Below are positions 1 through 7,983 of a stretch of 41,259 bases of DNA, in pieces; position 1 is the first letter of the stretch, and every line of letters begins with the position of its first letter. The stretch comes from Bacteroidales bacterium (GTDB taxonomy: Bacteria; Bacteroidota; Bacteroidia; Bacteroidales; UBA932), in NCBI GenBank assembly GCA_017559545.1, contig JAFYRK010000046.1, forward strand, positions 1 through 41,259, in the 5' to 3' direction. A program made the position numbers and the translations under genes. The notes below the pieces were generated by a model, which saw only the letters and a list, made by a program, of their open reading frames with translations, had not been told where the DNA came from and did not search any database.

Positions 1-103
1 AATCTCCAAATCTTTTTGAAAGATTTTTCAACTTTTTTATTCAAACGTCTGTCTTTCCAAGAACTCACAGCCTTTACAGCCACCCCGTTTTTCAAAGGGA
101 GTG

Positions 104-134
104 CAAAGGTACGCTTTATTTTCAAACTTGCAAA
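104..134 (-). promoter_or_regulatory. Bacteroidota-type promoter facing left
   Basis: On the minus strand TTTG (131-134) is followed by exactly 19 nt and TACCTTTG (104-111), a perfect match to the TTTG-N19-TAnnTTTG consensus of the Bacteroidota primary sigma factor. Transcription would start near position 100 and leave the window on the left. The target gene is not seen. Confidence 0.75.
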
Positions 135-268
135 CTTTTAGGGAAAGTTTTTAGCACTTTTTTTGTCACAAAACCCGCGACTCACCTATAATACATTGAC
201 GCACAGTACACTTACATAGACTGACACTTTTTAAGTTTACCATAAGCGAATTTCCAGTACACGGAGAT

Positions 269-299
269 ATTGAAATCGCGAACAAAATTCTTATATTTG
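269..299 (+). promoter_or_regulatory. Promoter of the polyprenol-phosphate mannosyltransferase gene
   Basis: ATTG (269-272), 19 nt, then TATATTTG (292-299): three of four bases match at the -33 element and the -7 element is perfect. The predicted start near 303 gives a leader of about 23 nt before the ATG at 326. Confidence 0.75.
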
Positions 300-325
300 C
301 ATGTTTTGTTATTATATATATAGGT

Positions 326-1051
326 ATGGACAGAAAGGTCGTGATAATTCCTACTTATAACGAGAAGGAAAACATCGAAAACATCATAAGGGCGGTATTC
401 GGACTTGAAGGAGACTATCACATTCTTGTTATAGAAGACGGATCTCCAGACGGAACTGCTGCAATCGTTAAAAGACTGCAGGATGAATTTCCGGAAAGGC
501 TCCACATGATAGAGCGAAAGGGCAAGTTAGGACTCGGCACCGCATACATCACAGGTTTCAAGTGGGCGATCGAGCAAAAATACGACTACATCTTTGAGAT
601 GGACGCCGACTTTTCGCACAATCCTGATGACGTGCCTCGCCTATACAGGGCATGCGCCGAAGGGGCAGACCTGGCGATAGGCTCGCGCTACTGCAACGGC
701 ATCAGTGTTATCAACTGGCCGATTGAACGTGTAATCATGTCCTACTATGCTTCCGTATATGTCAGGACAGTGCTCGGCATGAAGGTTTTCGACACTACTG
801 CAGGTTTCAAGTGCTACAAAAGACAAGTACTTGAGACCATAGACCTGGATAACGTAAAGATGAAGGGGTATGGATTCCAGATTGAAATGAAGTACTCCAC
901 ATACAAGCTCGGTTTCAAGATTCAGGAAGTCCCTATCATCTTCGTCGACCGCAAGGAAGGCACATCAAAGATGAGCAGCGGAATATTTGGAGAAGCATTC
1001 TGGGGCGTAATGAAGTTGAAGGCCAGAACGATAAAACCAAGAAAGGCATAG
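326..1051 (+). CDS. Polyprenol monophosphomannose synthase-like glycosyltransferase (GT2)
   Basis: A 241-residue GT-A family 2 glycosyltransferase of the Dpm1 type. The family moves mannose (or a related sugar) from a nucleotide sugar to a polyprenyl phosphate at the cytoplasmic face of the membrane, making a lipid-linked donor. Seen here: N-terminal nucleotide-binding strand VVIIPTYNEKENI (about residues 5-17), the glycine-rich GLGTAYITGFKWA segment, the DAD metal-binding triad in EMDADFSHNP, and a family-typical C-terminal region. There is no C-terminal membrane domain, so it is the short soluble form. The stop is one base before the ATG of the dihydroorotase gene, so the two are probably co-transcribed and translationally coupled. 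The donor and acceptor are inferred from the family only. Confidence 0.92.
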   Translation: MDRKVVIIPTYNEKENIENIIRAVFGLEGDYHILVIEDGSPDGTAAIVKRLQDEFPERLHMIERKGKLGLGTAYITGFKWAIEQKYDYIFEMDADFSHNPDDVPRLYRACAEGADLAIGSRYCNGISVINWPIERVIMSYYASVYVRTVLGMKVFDTTAGFKCYKRQVLETIDLDNVKMKGYGFQIEMKYSTYKLGFKIQEVPIIFVDRKEGTSKMSSGIFGEAFWGVMKLKARTIKPRKA

Positions 1052-1052
1052 C

Positions 1053-2393
1053 ATGATACTTCTTGAAAACGGAATCATAGTCACTTCCGAAAAGGAGGAG
1101 AAGGGAACCATCGTCATCGAGAACGGCAAGATCCTCGATGTAATATACAGTTCAGAGGGGAATTACCCCCTGAACGTATGGAATTATAGAAAGCAGGCTG
1201 AAGAGATTATTGACATTGACGGCAAGCATGTCATCGCCGGAGGCATTGATGCACATGTTCACTTCCGCGAGCCGGGGCTGACGCATAAGGCTGACATGGC
1301 GACGGAGTCGCTGGCGGCCGTCGCGGGAGGCGTAACGAGCGTCATGGACATGCCGAACACATCGCCTGCAACAACCTCCGCTGAAGCATTGAAGGGAAAG
1401 CTGGAGCTGGCAAAGGAGAAATCTGTTGCAAAAATGTCATTCCATATCGGAGCCACTAATGACAATGTTGAAGATATCTGCCGACTGATCACAGAGGGAG
1501 ATGAGAAAACAGGAATTACCCCTGACAATATCGCAGGAGTAAAAGTGTTCATGGGATCATCCACAGGAAACATGCTGGTGGACGCCAATGCCACTCTTGA
1601 CAGATTGTTCGCCATCAAGGAAAAGCCGGTACTTGTACATTGCGAAGACGAGGCCACTATCAAGGAGAATCTAGCCAAAGCGGTTGATACCTATGGCGAT
1701 GACATCCCTTTCAGAGAGCATGAGAACATCCGCAGCAGGAAAGCATGCATAAAATCCAGCATCAAGGCACTGGAGATGGCAATGAAGCACGGTACCAGAC
1801 TGGTCCTCTGCCACATTTCCACAAAAGAGGAAATCCAGATGACACGAGCAGCAAAGCTAACGAACCCAAACATCGTAGCGGAAACATCATGCAACTACCT
1901 TTGGTTCTGCAACGAAGATTACAACAGACTTGGAAGCCGGGCTAAATGTAATCCGGCAATCAAAGGCGCAGATGACAGACAGGCATTGATAGAAGCTCTT
2001 GCCAATGGCGACATCGACACGATAGGTTCAGATCATGCTCCTCACCTTCCGTCTGAGAAGGAGGCTCCATACTGCAAGGCTCCATCAGGACTCCCGTCTA
2101 TCCAGCAGAGTCTGCCGGTGCTGCTTACAATCGCCCATGACAACGAAATCCCCCTGACTAAAATCACCGCCGTATTCTCTGAGAATGCAGCAAAGATATA
2201 TAGCCTGAACCGAGGCAAGATAGAAAAAGGCTTCGATGCTGACCTCGTGGTATTCGACTACGGTAAGACCTTTGAAGTCAAGACAGCCGACCAGTTCAGC
2301 AAATGCGGATGGACCCCTTATGATGGAGAGACTCTTAGAGGAGTAATCGAAAAAGTATACATTGACGGAAAAGAGGTTACACTTCATAGATAA
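1053..2393 (+). CDS. pyrC: Dihydroorotase
   Basis: A 446-residue amidohydrolase of the class I dihydroorotase type. It cyclises N-carbamoyl-aspartate to dihydroorotate, the third step of de novo pyrimidine synthesis, in the cytoplasm. Visible metal-site motifs: the DAHVHFREPG signature near residue 66-75, the lysine of GVKVFMGSSTGN (expected to be carboxylated), VLVHCEDE, LCHIS and GSDHAPH, in the normal order along the barrel. The length is normal for bacterial and Bacteroidales DHOases. Allantoinase is the main alternative of the same fold, but REPG after HVHF and the absence of purine-degradation neighbours favour DHOase. It starts 1 nt after the glycosyltransferase stop and ends 10 nt before the EamA gene, so the three form an operon. 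Confidence 0.92.
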   Translation: MILLENGIIVTSEKEEKGTIVIENGKILDVIYSSEGNYPLNVWNYRKQAEEIIDIDGKHVIAGGIDAHVHFREPGLTHKADMATESLAAVAGGVTSVMDMPNTSPATTSAEALKGKLELAKEKSVAKMSFHIGATNDNVEDICRLITEGDEKTGITPDNIAGVKVFMGSSTGNMLVDANATLDRLFAIKEKPVLVHCEDEATIKENLAKAVDTYGDDIPFREHENIRSRKACIKSSIKALEMAMKHGTRLVLCHISTKEEIQMTRAAKLTNPNIVAETSCNYLWFCNEDYNRLGSRAKCNPAIKGADDRQALIEALANGDIDTIGSDHAPHLPSEKEAPYCKAPSGLPSIQQSLPVLLTIAHDNEIPLTKITAVFSENAAKIYSLNRGKIEKGFDADLVVFDYGKTFEVKTADQFSKCGWTPYDGETLRGVIEKVYIDGKEVTLHR

Positions 2394-2403
2394 AACTTAA
2401 CTT

Positions 2404-3315
2404 ATGGCACCCAAAGTTCACCCAAGCAAGGTTCTGACCTACATCGCCTCAATATTCGCCATCACCTTATGGGGCATGTCATATATCTGGACTGACAAGC
2501 TTATCGAGCAGAATATACCTATATTCTATTTTGTATTTGTCAGGATACTGCTTGCTGGAATAATACTTTTCCTATTCAATACTGCATACGGAAGAATCAA
2601 GAGAATCCAGAAGCAAGACTGGCCGAAGTTCCTTCTGCTTGCCTTCTTCGAGCCGTTCATCTATTTCATATGCGAGACATTCGGACTTAAAGTGACAGGC
2701 TCCCCTACCATCAGCGCGATGGTAATTGCTACAATCCCTATCTTCTCCATCGGAGCAGGAATGATATTCTTCAAGGAAAAGGTAAACTTTATAAATATAA
2801 TAGGTATCATATTCTCGCTCGTCGGTATCGTGATGGTAGCAATGGCAAAAGGCGAGCTCGGTGAACACTTCATCTGGGGCATCGTTCTTCTCCTGATTGC
2901 CGTCATCGCAGAGGTTGGACACGCATCCATCACCAAGAGCCTGGCAGGAAACTATTCCAGCCAGATCATCGTGATGTATCAGTTCCTCATCGGATCTATT
3001 TACCTCTTCCCTCTCTTTATATGGAAAGGACTGGACGGATTCAATGCAGAAGTTTACTTCAATCCGGAAGTATGGTATCCGCTGATATGCCTCGCAATCC
3101 TCTGCTCAAGCCTGGCTTTCTCGCTTTGGGTCAGCACAATAAAGAACCTCGGAGTTGCAAAATCAAGTATCTTCTCCGCTCTGATCCCGGTTGCGGCAGC
3201 AATAATTGCATGGGTTCTTGGACATGAATACCTAAACTCACGACAGTGGATCGGTATCGTAATCTCTACCGCAGGAGTAATCTTATCGCAATATACAGTA
3301 AAAAAGCAGGCTTAG
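2404..3315 (+). CDS. EamA/DMT-family transporter
   Basis: A 303-residue integral membrane protein with about ten hydrophobic helices arranged as two EamA repeats, the pattern of the drug/metabolite transporter superfamily. The first half contains FAITLWGMSYIWTDKLI and the second half ends with a conserved-type GIVISTAGVILS helix. A substrate cannot be read from sequence; relatives export amino acids, metabolites or drugs. A basic tail (VKKQA) follows the last helix, which fits a cytoplasmic C terminus. It is the third gene of the run starting at 326 and its stop codon lies in the loop of a factor-independent terminator. Confidence 0.9.
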   Translation: MAPKVHPSKVLTYIASIFAITLWGMSYIWTDKLIEQNIPIFYFVFVRILLAGIILFLFNTAYGRIKRIQKQDWPKFLLLAFFEPFIYFICETFGLKVTGSPTISAMVIATIPIFSIGAGMIFFKEKVNFINIIGIIFSLVGIVMVAMAKGELGEHFIWGIVLLLIAVIAEVGHASITKSLAGNYSSQIIVMYQFLIGSIYLFPLFIWKGLDGFNAEVYFNPEVWYPLICLAILCSSLAFSLWVSTIKNLGVAKSSIFSALIPVAAAIIAWVLGHEYLNSRQWIGIVISTAGVILSQYTVKKQA

Positions 3316-3327
3316 GCCTGCTTTTTT
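3301..3327 (+). terminator. Intrinsic terminator after the EamA gene
   Basis: GCAGGC (3306-3311) pairs with GCCTGC (3316-3321) around a short TTAG loop, flanked by A5 and T6, so the stem extends through A-T pairs and ends in a U tract. The stop codon 3313-3315 lies in the loop. Confidence 0.85.
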
Positions 3328-3347
3328 ATTGTATATATCCAACCCCC

Positions 3348-3424
3348 GATATGCCTGACGGCATATCACCCCGAGGGGTATCTCGGCCCTACCCGGGCCG
3401 GTCGTCGTGTTGGAACAACACGAC
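3348..3424. repeat. Cluster of tandem hairpins between convergent genes
   Basis: Consecutive inverted repeats fill the space between the convergent EamA and tex genes: GATATGCC/GGCATATC (3348-3355, 3360-3367, TGAC loop); CCGAG/CTCGG (3371-3375, 3382-3386); CGGCCC/GGGCCG (3384-3389, 3395-3400); GTCGTGTTG/CAACACGAC (3404-3412, 3416-3424). The block is GC-rich compared with ordinary spacers in this window and lacks a T tract. It looks like a repetitive extragenic element rather than a plain terminator; the last hairpin may help end tex transcription. Confidence 0.6.
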
Positions 3425-3425
3425 T

Positions 3426-5558
3426 CTATATTAATCTCAATCCGATGCGGGAGCGGTCGAGGTCTACGGATACAACACGGACCTTGACCTGCTGGTGCAG
3501 CCTGAGGATCTTTGATGGATCTGCCATACCCTTCACACCCATCTGTGATGCATGGATAAGACCGTTCTGCTTGATTCCAATATCCACGAAGGCTCCAAAA
3601 GCAGTAATATTCGTAACGATTCCAGGAAGTTCCATTCCCTCCTTAAGATCATCAATAACACGAATATCGTGGTCAAATTCGAACTCCTGGGCTGACTCTC
3701 GCGGATCACGGCCTGGCTTACGTAGCTCGCTGATGATATCATTGATTGTCGGAAGACCGAAAGCTCCTGAAACATATTCTGACGGCTTGATCTTAGCGCA
3801 AAGTTCGGCATTACCTACAAGTTCCTTAACTGCAACTCCTAGATCTGCAGCCATCCTGTCAACTATATGATATGCTTCCGGATGTACTGCCGAGTTATCA
3901 AGCGGGTCAGCCGCGCCATGAATCCTCAGGAAACCTGCACACTGCTCAAAGGCCTTATCACCCAGACGCTTTACCTTAAGCAATTCCTTACGCGACTTAT
4001 AAGCGCCATGTTCGCTTCTATACTCCACGATATTCTCTGCAAGGGCAGGACCGATGCCGGACACATAACTCAGAAGGTAGCTGCTGGCTGTATTCAGGTT
4101 CACACCCACACTATTCACACAGCTCTCTACTGTATTATCAAGCTTCTCCTTCAAAAGTCCCTGGTCTACATCATGCTGATACTGGCCAACTCCCAATGAC
4201 TTAGGATCGATCTTCACAAGCTCAGCAAGAGGGTCCATGAGACGGCGACCTATAGAAATAGCACCGCGGACAGTCACATCATATTCCGGGAACTCTGCAC
4301 GAGCCGCCTCGGATGCCGAATAGATAGAAGCGCCATCTTCGCTGACCGTAAAGACGCGTACGCCTGACGGGAGCGGAACACGCTTGATGAACTCTTCTGT
4401 TTCACGGCTTGCCGTTCCGTTTCCGATAGCGATTACCTCGATTCCATATTTCTGGACAAGTCCGGAGACAGTCTGGATCGACTTCACCTTCTCGCTTACA
4501 GGCGGATGCGGGAATATGGCCTCATTATGCAGCAGATTTCCCTGCTCGTCAAGGCAAACGACCTTACATCCTGTCCTGAATCCAGGATCTATCGCAAGCA
4601 CACGCTTCTGTCCGACAGGAGGTGCGAGCAAAAGCTGCCTGAGATTCTCTCCGAATATCCTTATGGATTCTATATCGGCCTTTTCCTTGGCCTCTTTCAA
4701 GATTTCATTAGAAATGGATGGTTCAAGAAGACGCTTATATGAATCTTCAAGAGCCATGTGAATCTGTTCGGCAAGAGGAGCTGCCGGATACTTACGCTCC
4801 TGGCAGAAGTCATAATACATCTTTTTCACAGACTTCTCCGGATCAGCATCAATCTTCAATGAGAGGAAACCCTCCTCCTGTGCCCTGAGGATAGCAAGCA
4901 ATCTATGAGGTGCCATCCTTTCGATGGACTCCGAATAATCAAAATAGCTGCGATATTTCATGGCCTCTGCACCGACAGCTTTCTTTGTCGCCTTGGCAAC
5001 CAATCTTCTCTTTCTGAATGTCTGCCTCAATGTCTCTCTCACATACGCGGTCTCACTGACTCTCTCTGCAATGATATCACGTGCACCTGCCAAAGCTTCA
5101 TCAACTGAAGCAACTTTGTCACCGACAAACTTATGCGCAAACTCAACAGGATCGGTCACAGTCACATTATACATACGGTCAGCAAGTGGCTCCAGACCAG
5201 CTTCCTTCGCAGCTGTGGCCCTTGTACGGCGCTTAGGACGATATGGTAAATAGAGGTCTTCAAGTTCACGGGCATCCACGCAGTTCTCGATCTTCGAACG
5301 AAGATCAGCCGTCAATGCTCCGGCCTGACCTATCGTCTCAAGAACAGTCTCCTTCCTTTTGTCCATCTCGACAAAAACGTCATGCCAGTGACGCACCTCT
5401 GCCACTGCAACATCATCAAGACCTCCGGTCATCTCCTTACGATAACGGCTGATGAACGGAATCGTAGCTCCTTCCTCAAAAAGCTTCACACAATTCTCCA
5501 CCTGCCAGTCCTTCACCCCCAGCCTCTCTGCAATACTATCAATATATATTTGTTTCAT
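3426..5558 (-). CDS. tex: Tex-like transcription accessory / RNA-binding protein
   Basis: A 710-residue Tex/YhgF family protein. The order is as in the family: helical Tex N-terminal region (about 1-190), a YqgF/RuvC-like nuclease-fold domain starting with VLAIDPGFRTGCKV (about 325), helix-hairpin-helix segments (VSGIGPALAENIVEYR and the KELLKVKRLG region), and a C-terminal S1 RNA-binding domain (GIVTNITAFGAFVDIG, about 640-705). The family binds nucleic acid and affects transcription or RNA turnover; the exact role is unsettled. Start ATG at 5556-5558; the N terminus (IAERLG...FISRYRKE) matches family expectation. It is followed by the hairpin cluster and preceded by two palindromic repeats that separate it from the ClC gene. 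No clear promoter was seen in the 126-nt gap. Confidence 0.93.
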   Translation of the reverse strand: MKQIYIDSIAERLGVKDWQVENCVKLFEEGATIPFISRYRKEMTGGLDDVAVAEVRHWHDVFVEMDKRKETVLETIGQAGALTADLRSKIENCVDARELEDLYLPYRPKRRTRATAAKEAGLEPLADRMYNVTVTDPVEFAHKFVGDKVASVDEALAGARDIIAERVSETAYVRETLRQTFRKRRLVAKATKKAVGAEAMKYRSYFDYSESIERMAPHRLLAILRAQEEGFLSLKIDADPEKSVKKMYYDFCQERKYPAAPLAEQIHMALEDSYKRLLEPSISNEILKEAKEKADIESIRIFGENLRQLLLAPPVGQKRVLAIDPGFRTGCKVVCLDEQGNLLHNEAIFPHPPVSEKVKSIQTVSGLVQKYGIEVIAIGNGTASRETEEFIKRVPLPSGVRVFTVSEDGASIYSASEAARAEFPEYDVTVRGAISIGRRLMDPLAELVKIDPKSLGVGQYQHDVDQGLLKEKLDNTVESCVNSVGVNLNTASSYLLSYVSGIGPALAENIVEYRSEHGAYKSRKELLKVKRLGDKAFEQCAGFLRIHGAADPLDNSAVHPEAYHIVDRMAADLGVAVKELVGNAELCAKIKPSEYVSGAFGLPTINDIISELRKPGRDPRESAQEFEFDHDIRVIDDLKEGMELPGIVTNITAFGAFVDIGIKQNGLIHASQMGVKGMADPSKILRLHQQVKVRVVSVDLDRSRIGLRLI

Positions 5559-5574
5559 GTTTTAGTTCTTATAT

Positions 5575-5613
5575 AAAGATTGCCACGTCGCTACGTTCCT
5601 CGCAATGACGTAT
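5575..5613 (+). repeat. Family A palindromic intergenic repeat, copy 1
   Basis: AAAGATTGCCACGTCGCTAC at the left end and CCTCGCAATGACGTAT at the right end form an imperfect palindrome (ATTGCCACG... against ...CGCAATGACG). The same unit recurs at 21857, 22766 and 29422. It lies between clc and tex, which run in the same direction, about 17 bp upstream of the tex start. Confidence 0.85.
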
Positions 5614-5642
5614 AAAATTACCTTATTCGACACTTACCCACA

Positions 5643-5683
5643 CGTTATTCCGAGGAGGTGCAAGACACCGACGTGGGAATCTG
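5643..5683 (+). repeat. Family B palindromic intergenic repeat
   Basis: The element begins CGTTATTCCGAGGAGG and ends ACCGACGTGGGAATCT, with inverted complementarity between ATTCC and GGAAT at its ends and GGTG/CACC inside. The CATTCCGAG...GGAATCT type is, as I recall, another dispersed repeat of Bacteroidota genomes. It stops one base before the clc stop codon (5685-5687) and is 29 nt from the family A copy. Confidence 0.65.
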
Positions 5684-5684
5684 T

Positions 5685-7469
5685 TTAGTCATGCGACACC
5701 TGCTTCAATTGCTCACGATAAGCCGAGAAGATCTTAGACTTAGACACAAATCCGACATAAGTCCTCTCAGCATCGACTACAGGCAGGTTCCACGCCCCAG
5801 TCTGCTCAAATTTCCTCATCACGCTGTCCATCTTCTCATCAACATAAACATATGCTGGAGCGGACCTCATGAAATTATATACATGAAGGGTATCATAAAG
5901 TTCATACTTGAACATATCCCTCCTTATATCTTCCAAAGACACATATCCCTGGAAATGATTTCTGGAATCCACCACAGGGAATATATTTCTCTTAGACTGC
6001 GACACCTTCTCAACAAGGTCACGCAAAGTAGCATCAATACGCACCGTCAGGAAATCCGACTCAATAACCTCGCTGGTCTTAAGCAGAGTAAGCACAGCCT
6101 GATCACTGTCGTGAGTAAGAAGCTCGCCCTTCTTGGCGATACGCTTTGTATAGATCGAATAAAGCTCGACTGACCTTGTCACAGCGTATGAAACCGTAGA
6201 GGTCAGGATAAGAGGAATCAAGAGTTCATAACCTCCGGTCATATCCGCGATAAGGAAGATTGCGGTCATAGGTGCCTGCATGACACCGGCCATAAGACCT
6301 GCCATACCAACAAGCACAAAGTTCTGCTCCGGCACCACCGGCGCCCCACCTATGAGATTGATGGTTCTGGAAACGACAAATCCCGCAAGCGCACCTATGA
6401 AAAGCGTAGGACCGAATGTTCCTCCTACTCCACCGCCGGCATTGGTAAAGGACATCGAGAAGACCTTCAGAAGCAGCACAACCATAAAGAATACCGGCAC
6501 AAGCCACGCCTTACGAAGGCAGAACGCCAATATCGTCTGACCTTCAAGGTCTATTGTACCTCCATTCAGCATTTCGTGCAGATACTCATAACCCTCACCG
6601 AACAACGGCGGGAAAAGATAAATGAGAAGTCCCAGACATCCTGCTGCCATAACCCATCTTACGAACGGCTTCCTGATACTCTTTATCTTATCCTCCAGCC
6701 ACAAAGTCGTACGGGTAAAATATACCGAGCACATTGCGCTGAAGAGTCCCAGTATCAGATAATATGGTATATTGCCCAATGCAAACGGAGTCAGTGAACA
6801 CTCGAAAGGAGGTTTATCTCCAAGGCAGGCATACGATATCACTGTCGCCGAAATGGTAGAAAGAAGCAACGGCAGAATTGAAGACATCGAGATGTTGAAC
6901 AGAAGAATCTCAAGAGTGAAGAGCACTCCTGCCAAAGGGGCCTTGAATATTCCAGCCACGGCACCAGCAGCTCCGCAGCCGAGAAGGATAGTCATGTTCT
7001 TATAAGACAGTCCCATGTAGCGCGCCACGTTGGATCCGATTGCCGCACCGGTATATACTATAGGTGCCTCGGCTCCTACCGAACCTCCGAAACCGATCGT
7101 CACAGAGGAGGCCAGCATTGACGACCACATGTTATGTCCCTTAATCTTTGACTCATTCTTGGAAACGGCAAGCAAAACCTTCGTCACACCATGTCCGATA
7201 TTATCCTTGACCACATACTTGACGAAAAGCATGGCTATAAGCATACCTATACCTGGATAGATAAGGTAAAGGAAATTATACATCGATCCGTCAAACCACG
7301 AGGTCAATCCACGATGGATATAAAGAATCGCGAGCTTAAGGGTGACAGCAGCCAGACCACACGACACTCCTACGAACAGAGCGAGTATAATCATGACATC
7401 CCTCTCCTGCAGTCTGCTTAGAAACTGTCTGAGAGGCGACAAGATATCTATTATACGTCTTGACTTCAT
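5685..7469 (-). CDS. ClC-type chloride channel/transporter with CBS domains
   Basis: A 594-residue ClC family protein. The membrane part (about 20-440) has the expected helices and the selectivity segment GGSVGAEAPIVYTG, whose Glu matches the gating glutamate of the GREGP motif in known ClC antiporters; a second signature is GGGVGGTFGPTLFIG. The C-terminal 130 residues contain two CBS motifs (around DFLTVRIDATLRDLV and APAYVYVDEKMDSVM) that in relatives sense nucleotides. It likely moves Cl- across the inner membrane, in exchange for H+ or passively. I chose ATG 7467-7469 (MKSRRIIDIL); a TTG four codons upstream lies in the T tract of a terminator and is unlikely. No promoter fits between that terminator and the start. 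Confidence 0.9.
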   Translation of the reverse strand: MKSRRIIDILSPLRQFLSRLQERDVMIILALFVGVSCGLAAVTLKLAILYIHRGLTSWFDGSMYNFLYLIYPGIGMLIAMLFVKYVVKDNIGHGVTKVLLAVSKNESKIKGHNMWSSMLASSVTIGFGGSVGAEAPIVYTGAAIGSNVARYMGLSYKNMTILLGCGAAGAVAGIFKAPLAGVLFTLEILLFNISMSSILPLLLSTISATVISYACLGDKPPFECSLTPFALGNIPYYLILGLFSAMCSVYFTRTTLWLEDKIKSIRKPFVRWVMAAGCLGLLIYLFPPLFGEGYEYLHEMLNGGTIDLEGQTILAFCLRKAWLVPVFFMVVLLLKVFSMSFTNAGGGVGGTFGPTLFIGALAGFVVSRTINLIGGAPVVPEQNFVLVGMAGLMAGVMQAPMTAIFLIADMTGGYELLIPLILTSTVSYAVTRSVELYSIYTKRIAKKGELLTHDSDQAVLTLLKTSEVIESDFLTVRIDATLRDLVEKVSQSKRNIFPVVDSRNHFQGYVSLEDIRRDMFKYELYDTLHVYNFMRSAPAYVYVDEKMDSVMRKFEQTGAWNLPVVDAERTYVGFVSKSKIFSAYREQLKQVSHD

Positions 7470-7479
7470 GCTGTAATAC

Positions 7480-7509
7480 AAAAATGACCGGTCTTGGCGG
7501 GCCGGTCAT
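7480..7509 (-). terminator. Intrinsic terminator between the acidic protein and ClC genes
   Basis: On the minus strand ATGACCGG (7502-7509) and CCGGTCAT (7484-7491) form an 8-bp stem with a 10-nt loop, followed by TTTTT (7480-7484). It lies 8 nt after the stop of the upstream gene and only about 10 nt before the ClC ATG. Confidence 0.8.
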
Positions 7510-7517
7510 ATCTTTCA

Positions 7518-7856
7518 TTATTCTGCGTCAGTTGTATCATCATCTGACGAGTACTGAGAGATGTTGTCATCAGGAAGACCCTCGCTATCCGAATCACCAT
7601 CTTCGCCATCCTCGCCATCGAGCCAACGCTCGATATCCTCGGCATCATCTGTCTTGACCTTGATCTTTACAAGGTATATCGCATCGGTGATCTCTACTGT
7701 AACTGCATAGAAACTGTCACCGTTAGGTTTATCATATTTTACCAGATCATGGATATAATCCATATATCCCTTTGGATATTTCTCTGAAAATGCAGCTGCG
7801 AGTTCTTCTGACATATTCTCGAAGCTGATTACTGCTCTTCTTTTCTCTGTTGACAT
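7518..7856 (-). CDS. Conserved small acidic protein of unknown function
   Basis: A 112-residue cytoplasmic protein. The N-terminal 80 residues (MSTEKRRAVISFENMSEELA... to KVKTDDAEDIERWL) look like a compact folded domain; the last 30 residues are almost all Asp, Glu, Gly and Ser and are probably disordered. I have the impression that a family with the ISFENMSxELAAAFxEKYPKGY start is common in Bacteroidales, but no function is known to me. Start ATG 7854-7856 is preferred over upstream codons because the domain begins there and a weak promoter (GTTG at 7927-7930, 20 nt, TACACTTG at 7899-7906 on the minus strand) would give a leader of about 40 nt. A strong terminator follows the stop. Confidence 0.75.
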   Translation of the reverse strand: MSTEKRRAVISFENMSEELAAAFSEKYPKGYMDYIHDLVKYDKPNGDSFYAVTVEITDAIYLVKIKVKTDDAEDIERWLDGEDGEDGDSDSEGLPDDNISQYSSDDDTTDAE

Positions 7857-7937
7857 ATCTGAATGTAATCTATTCTTGTTTGAACTTGAAATCAGGTGCA
7901 AGTGTAGGACATTTTTTTTAATTGAGCAACACTAAGG

Positions 7938-7983
7938 GTCGTGGAAAGTAGAAAAAATGTCATTTTTTTCTACTTTCCACGAC
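7938..7983. repeat. Long near-perfect inverted repeat overlapping the ygiQ stop
   Basis: The arm 7938-7959 (GTCGTGGAAAGTAG followed by A6 and TG) is complementary to 7961-7983 apart from one extra A/T, so about 22 bp can pair with almost no loop. The right arm contains the last four codons and stop of ygiQ. There is no T tract after the stem, so it is not a classical terminator, though it may stop or stabilise the ygiQ transcript. Confidence 0.75.

Larger units (their letters stand above)
1..325. other. Gene-free left edge
   Basis: No coding region is supported here. The segment holds a minus-strand promoter (104-134) facing out of the window and the plus-strand promoter of the first gene (269-299). 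Read on the minus strand, positions 1-30 are A/T-rich and contain CTTTCAAAAAGATTTGGAG, a composition I associate with leaders of Bacteroidales rRNA operons. That link is recognition from memory, and the downstream gene is outside the window. Confidence 0.6.

Noticed and set aside
5658..6173. 171-codon open frame antisense to clc
   Set aside because: It is opposite a well-supported ClC coding region with CBS domains and has no recognisable motifs.
7470..7481. TTG start for the ClC gene
   Set aside because: It falls in the T tract of the upstream terminator; ATG 7467-7469 is four codons further and gives a normal N terminus.
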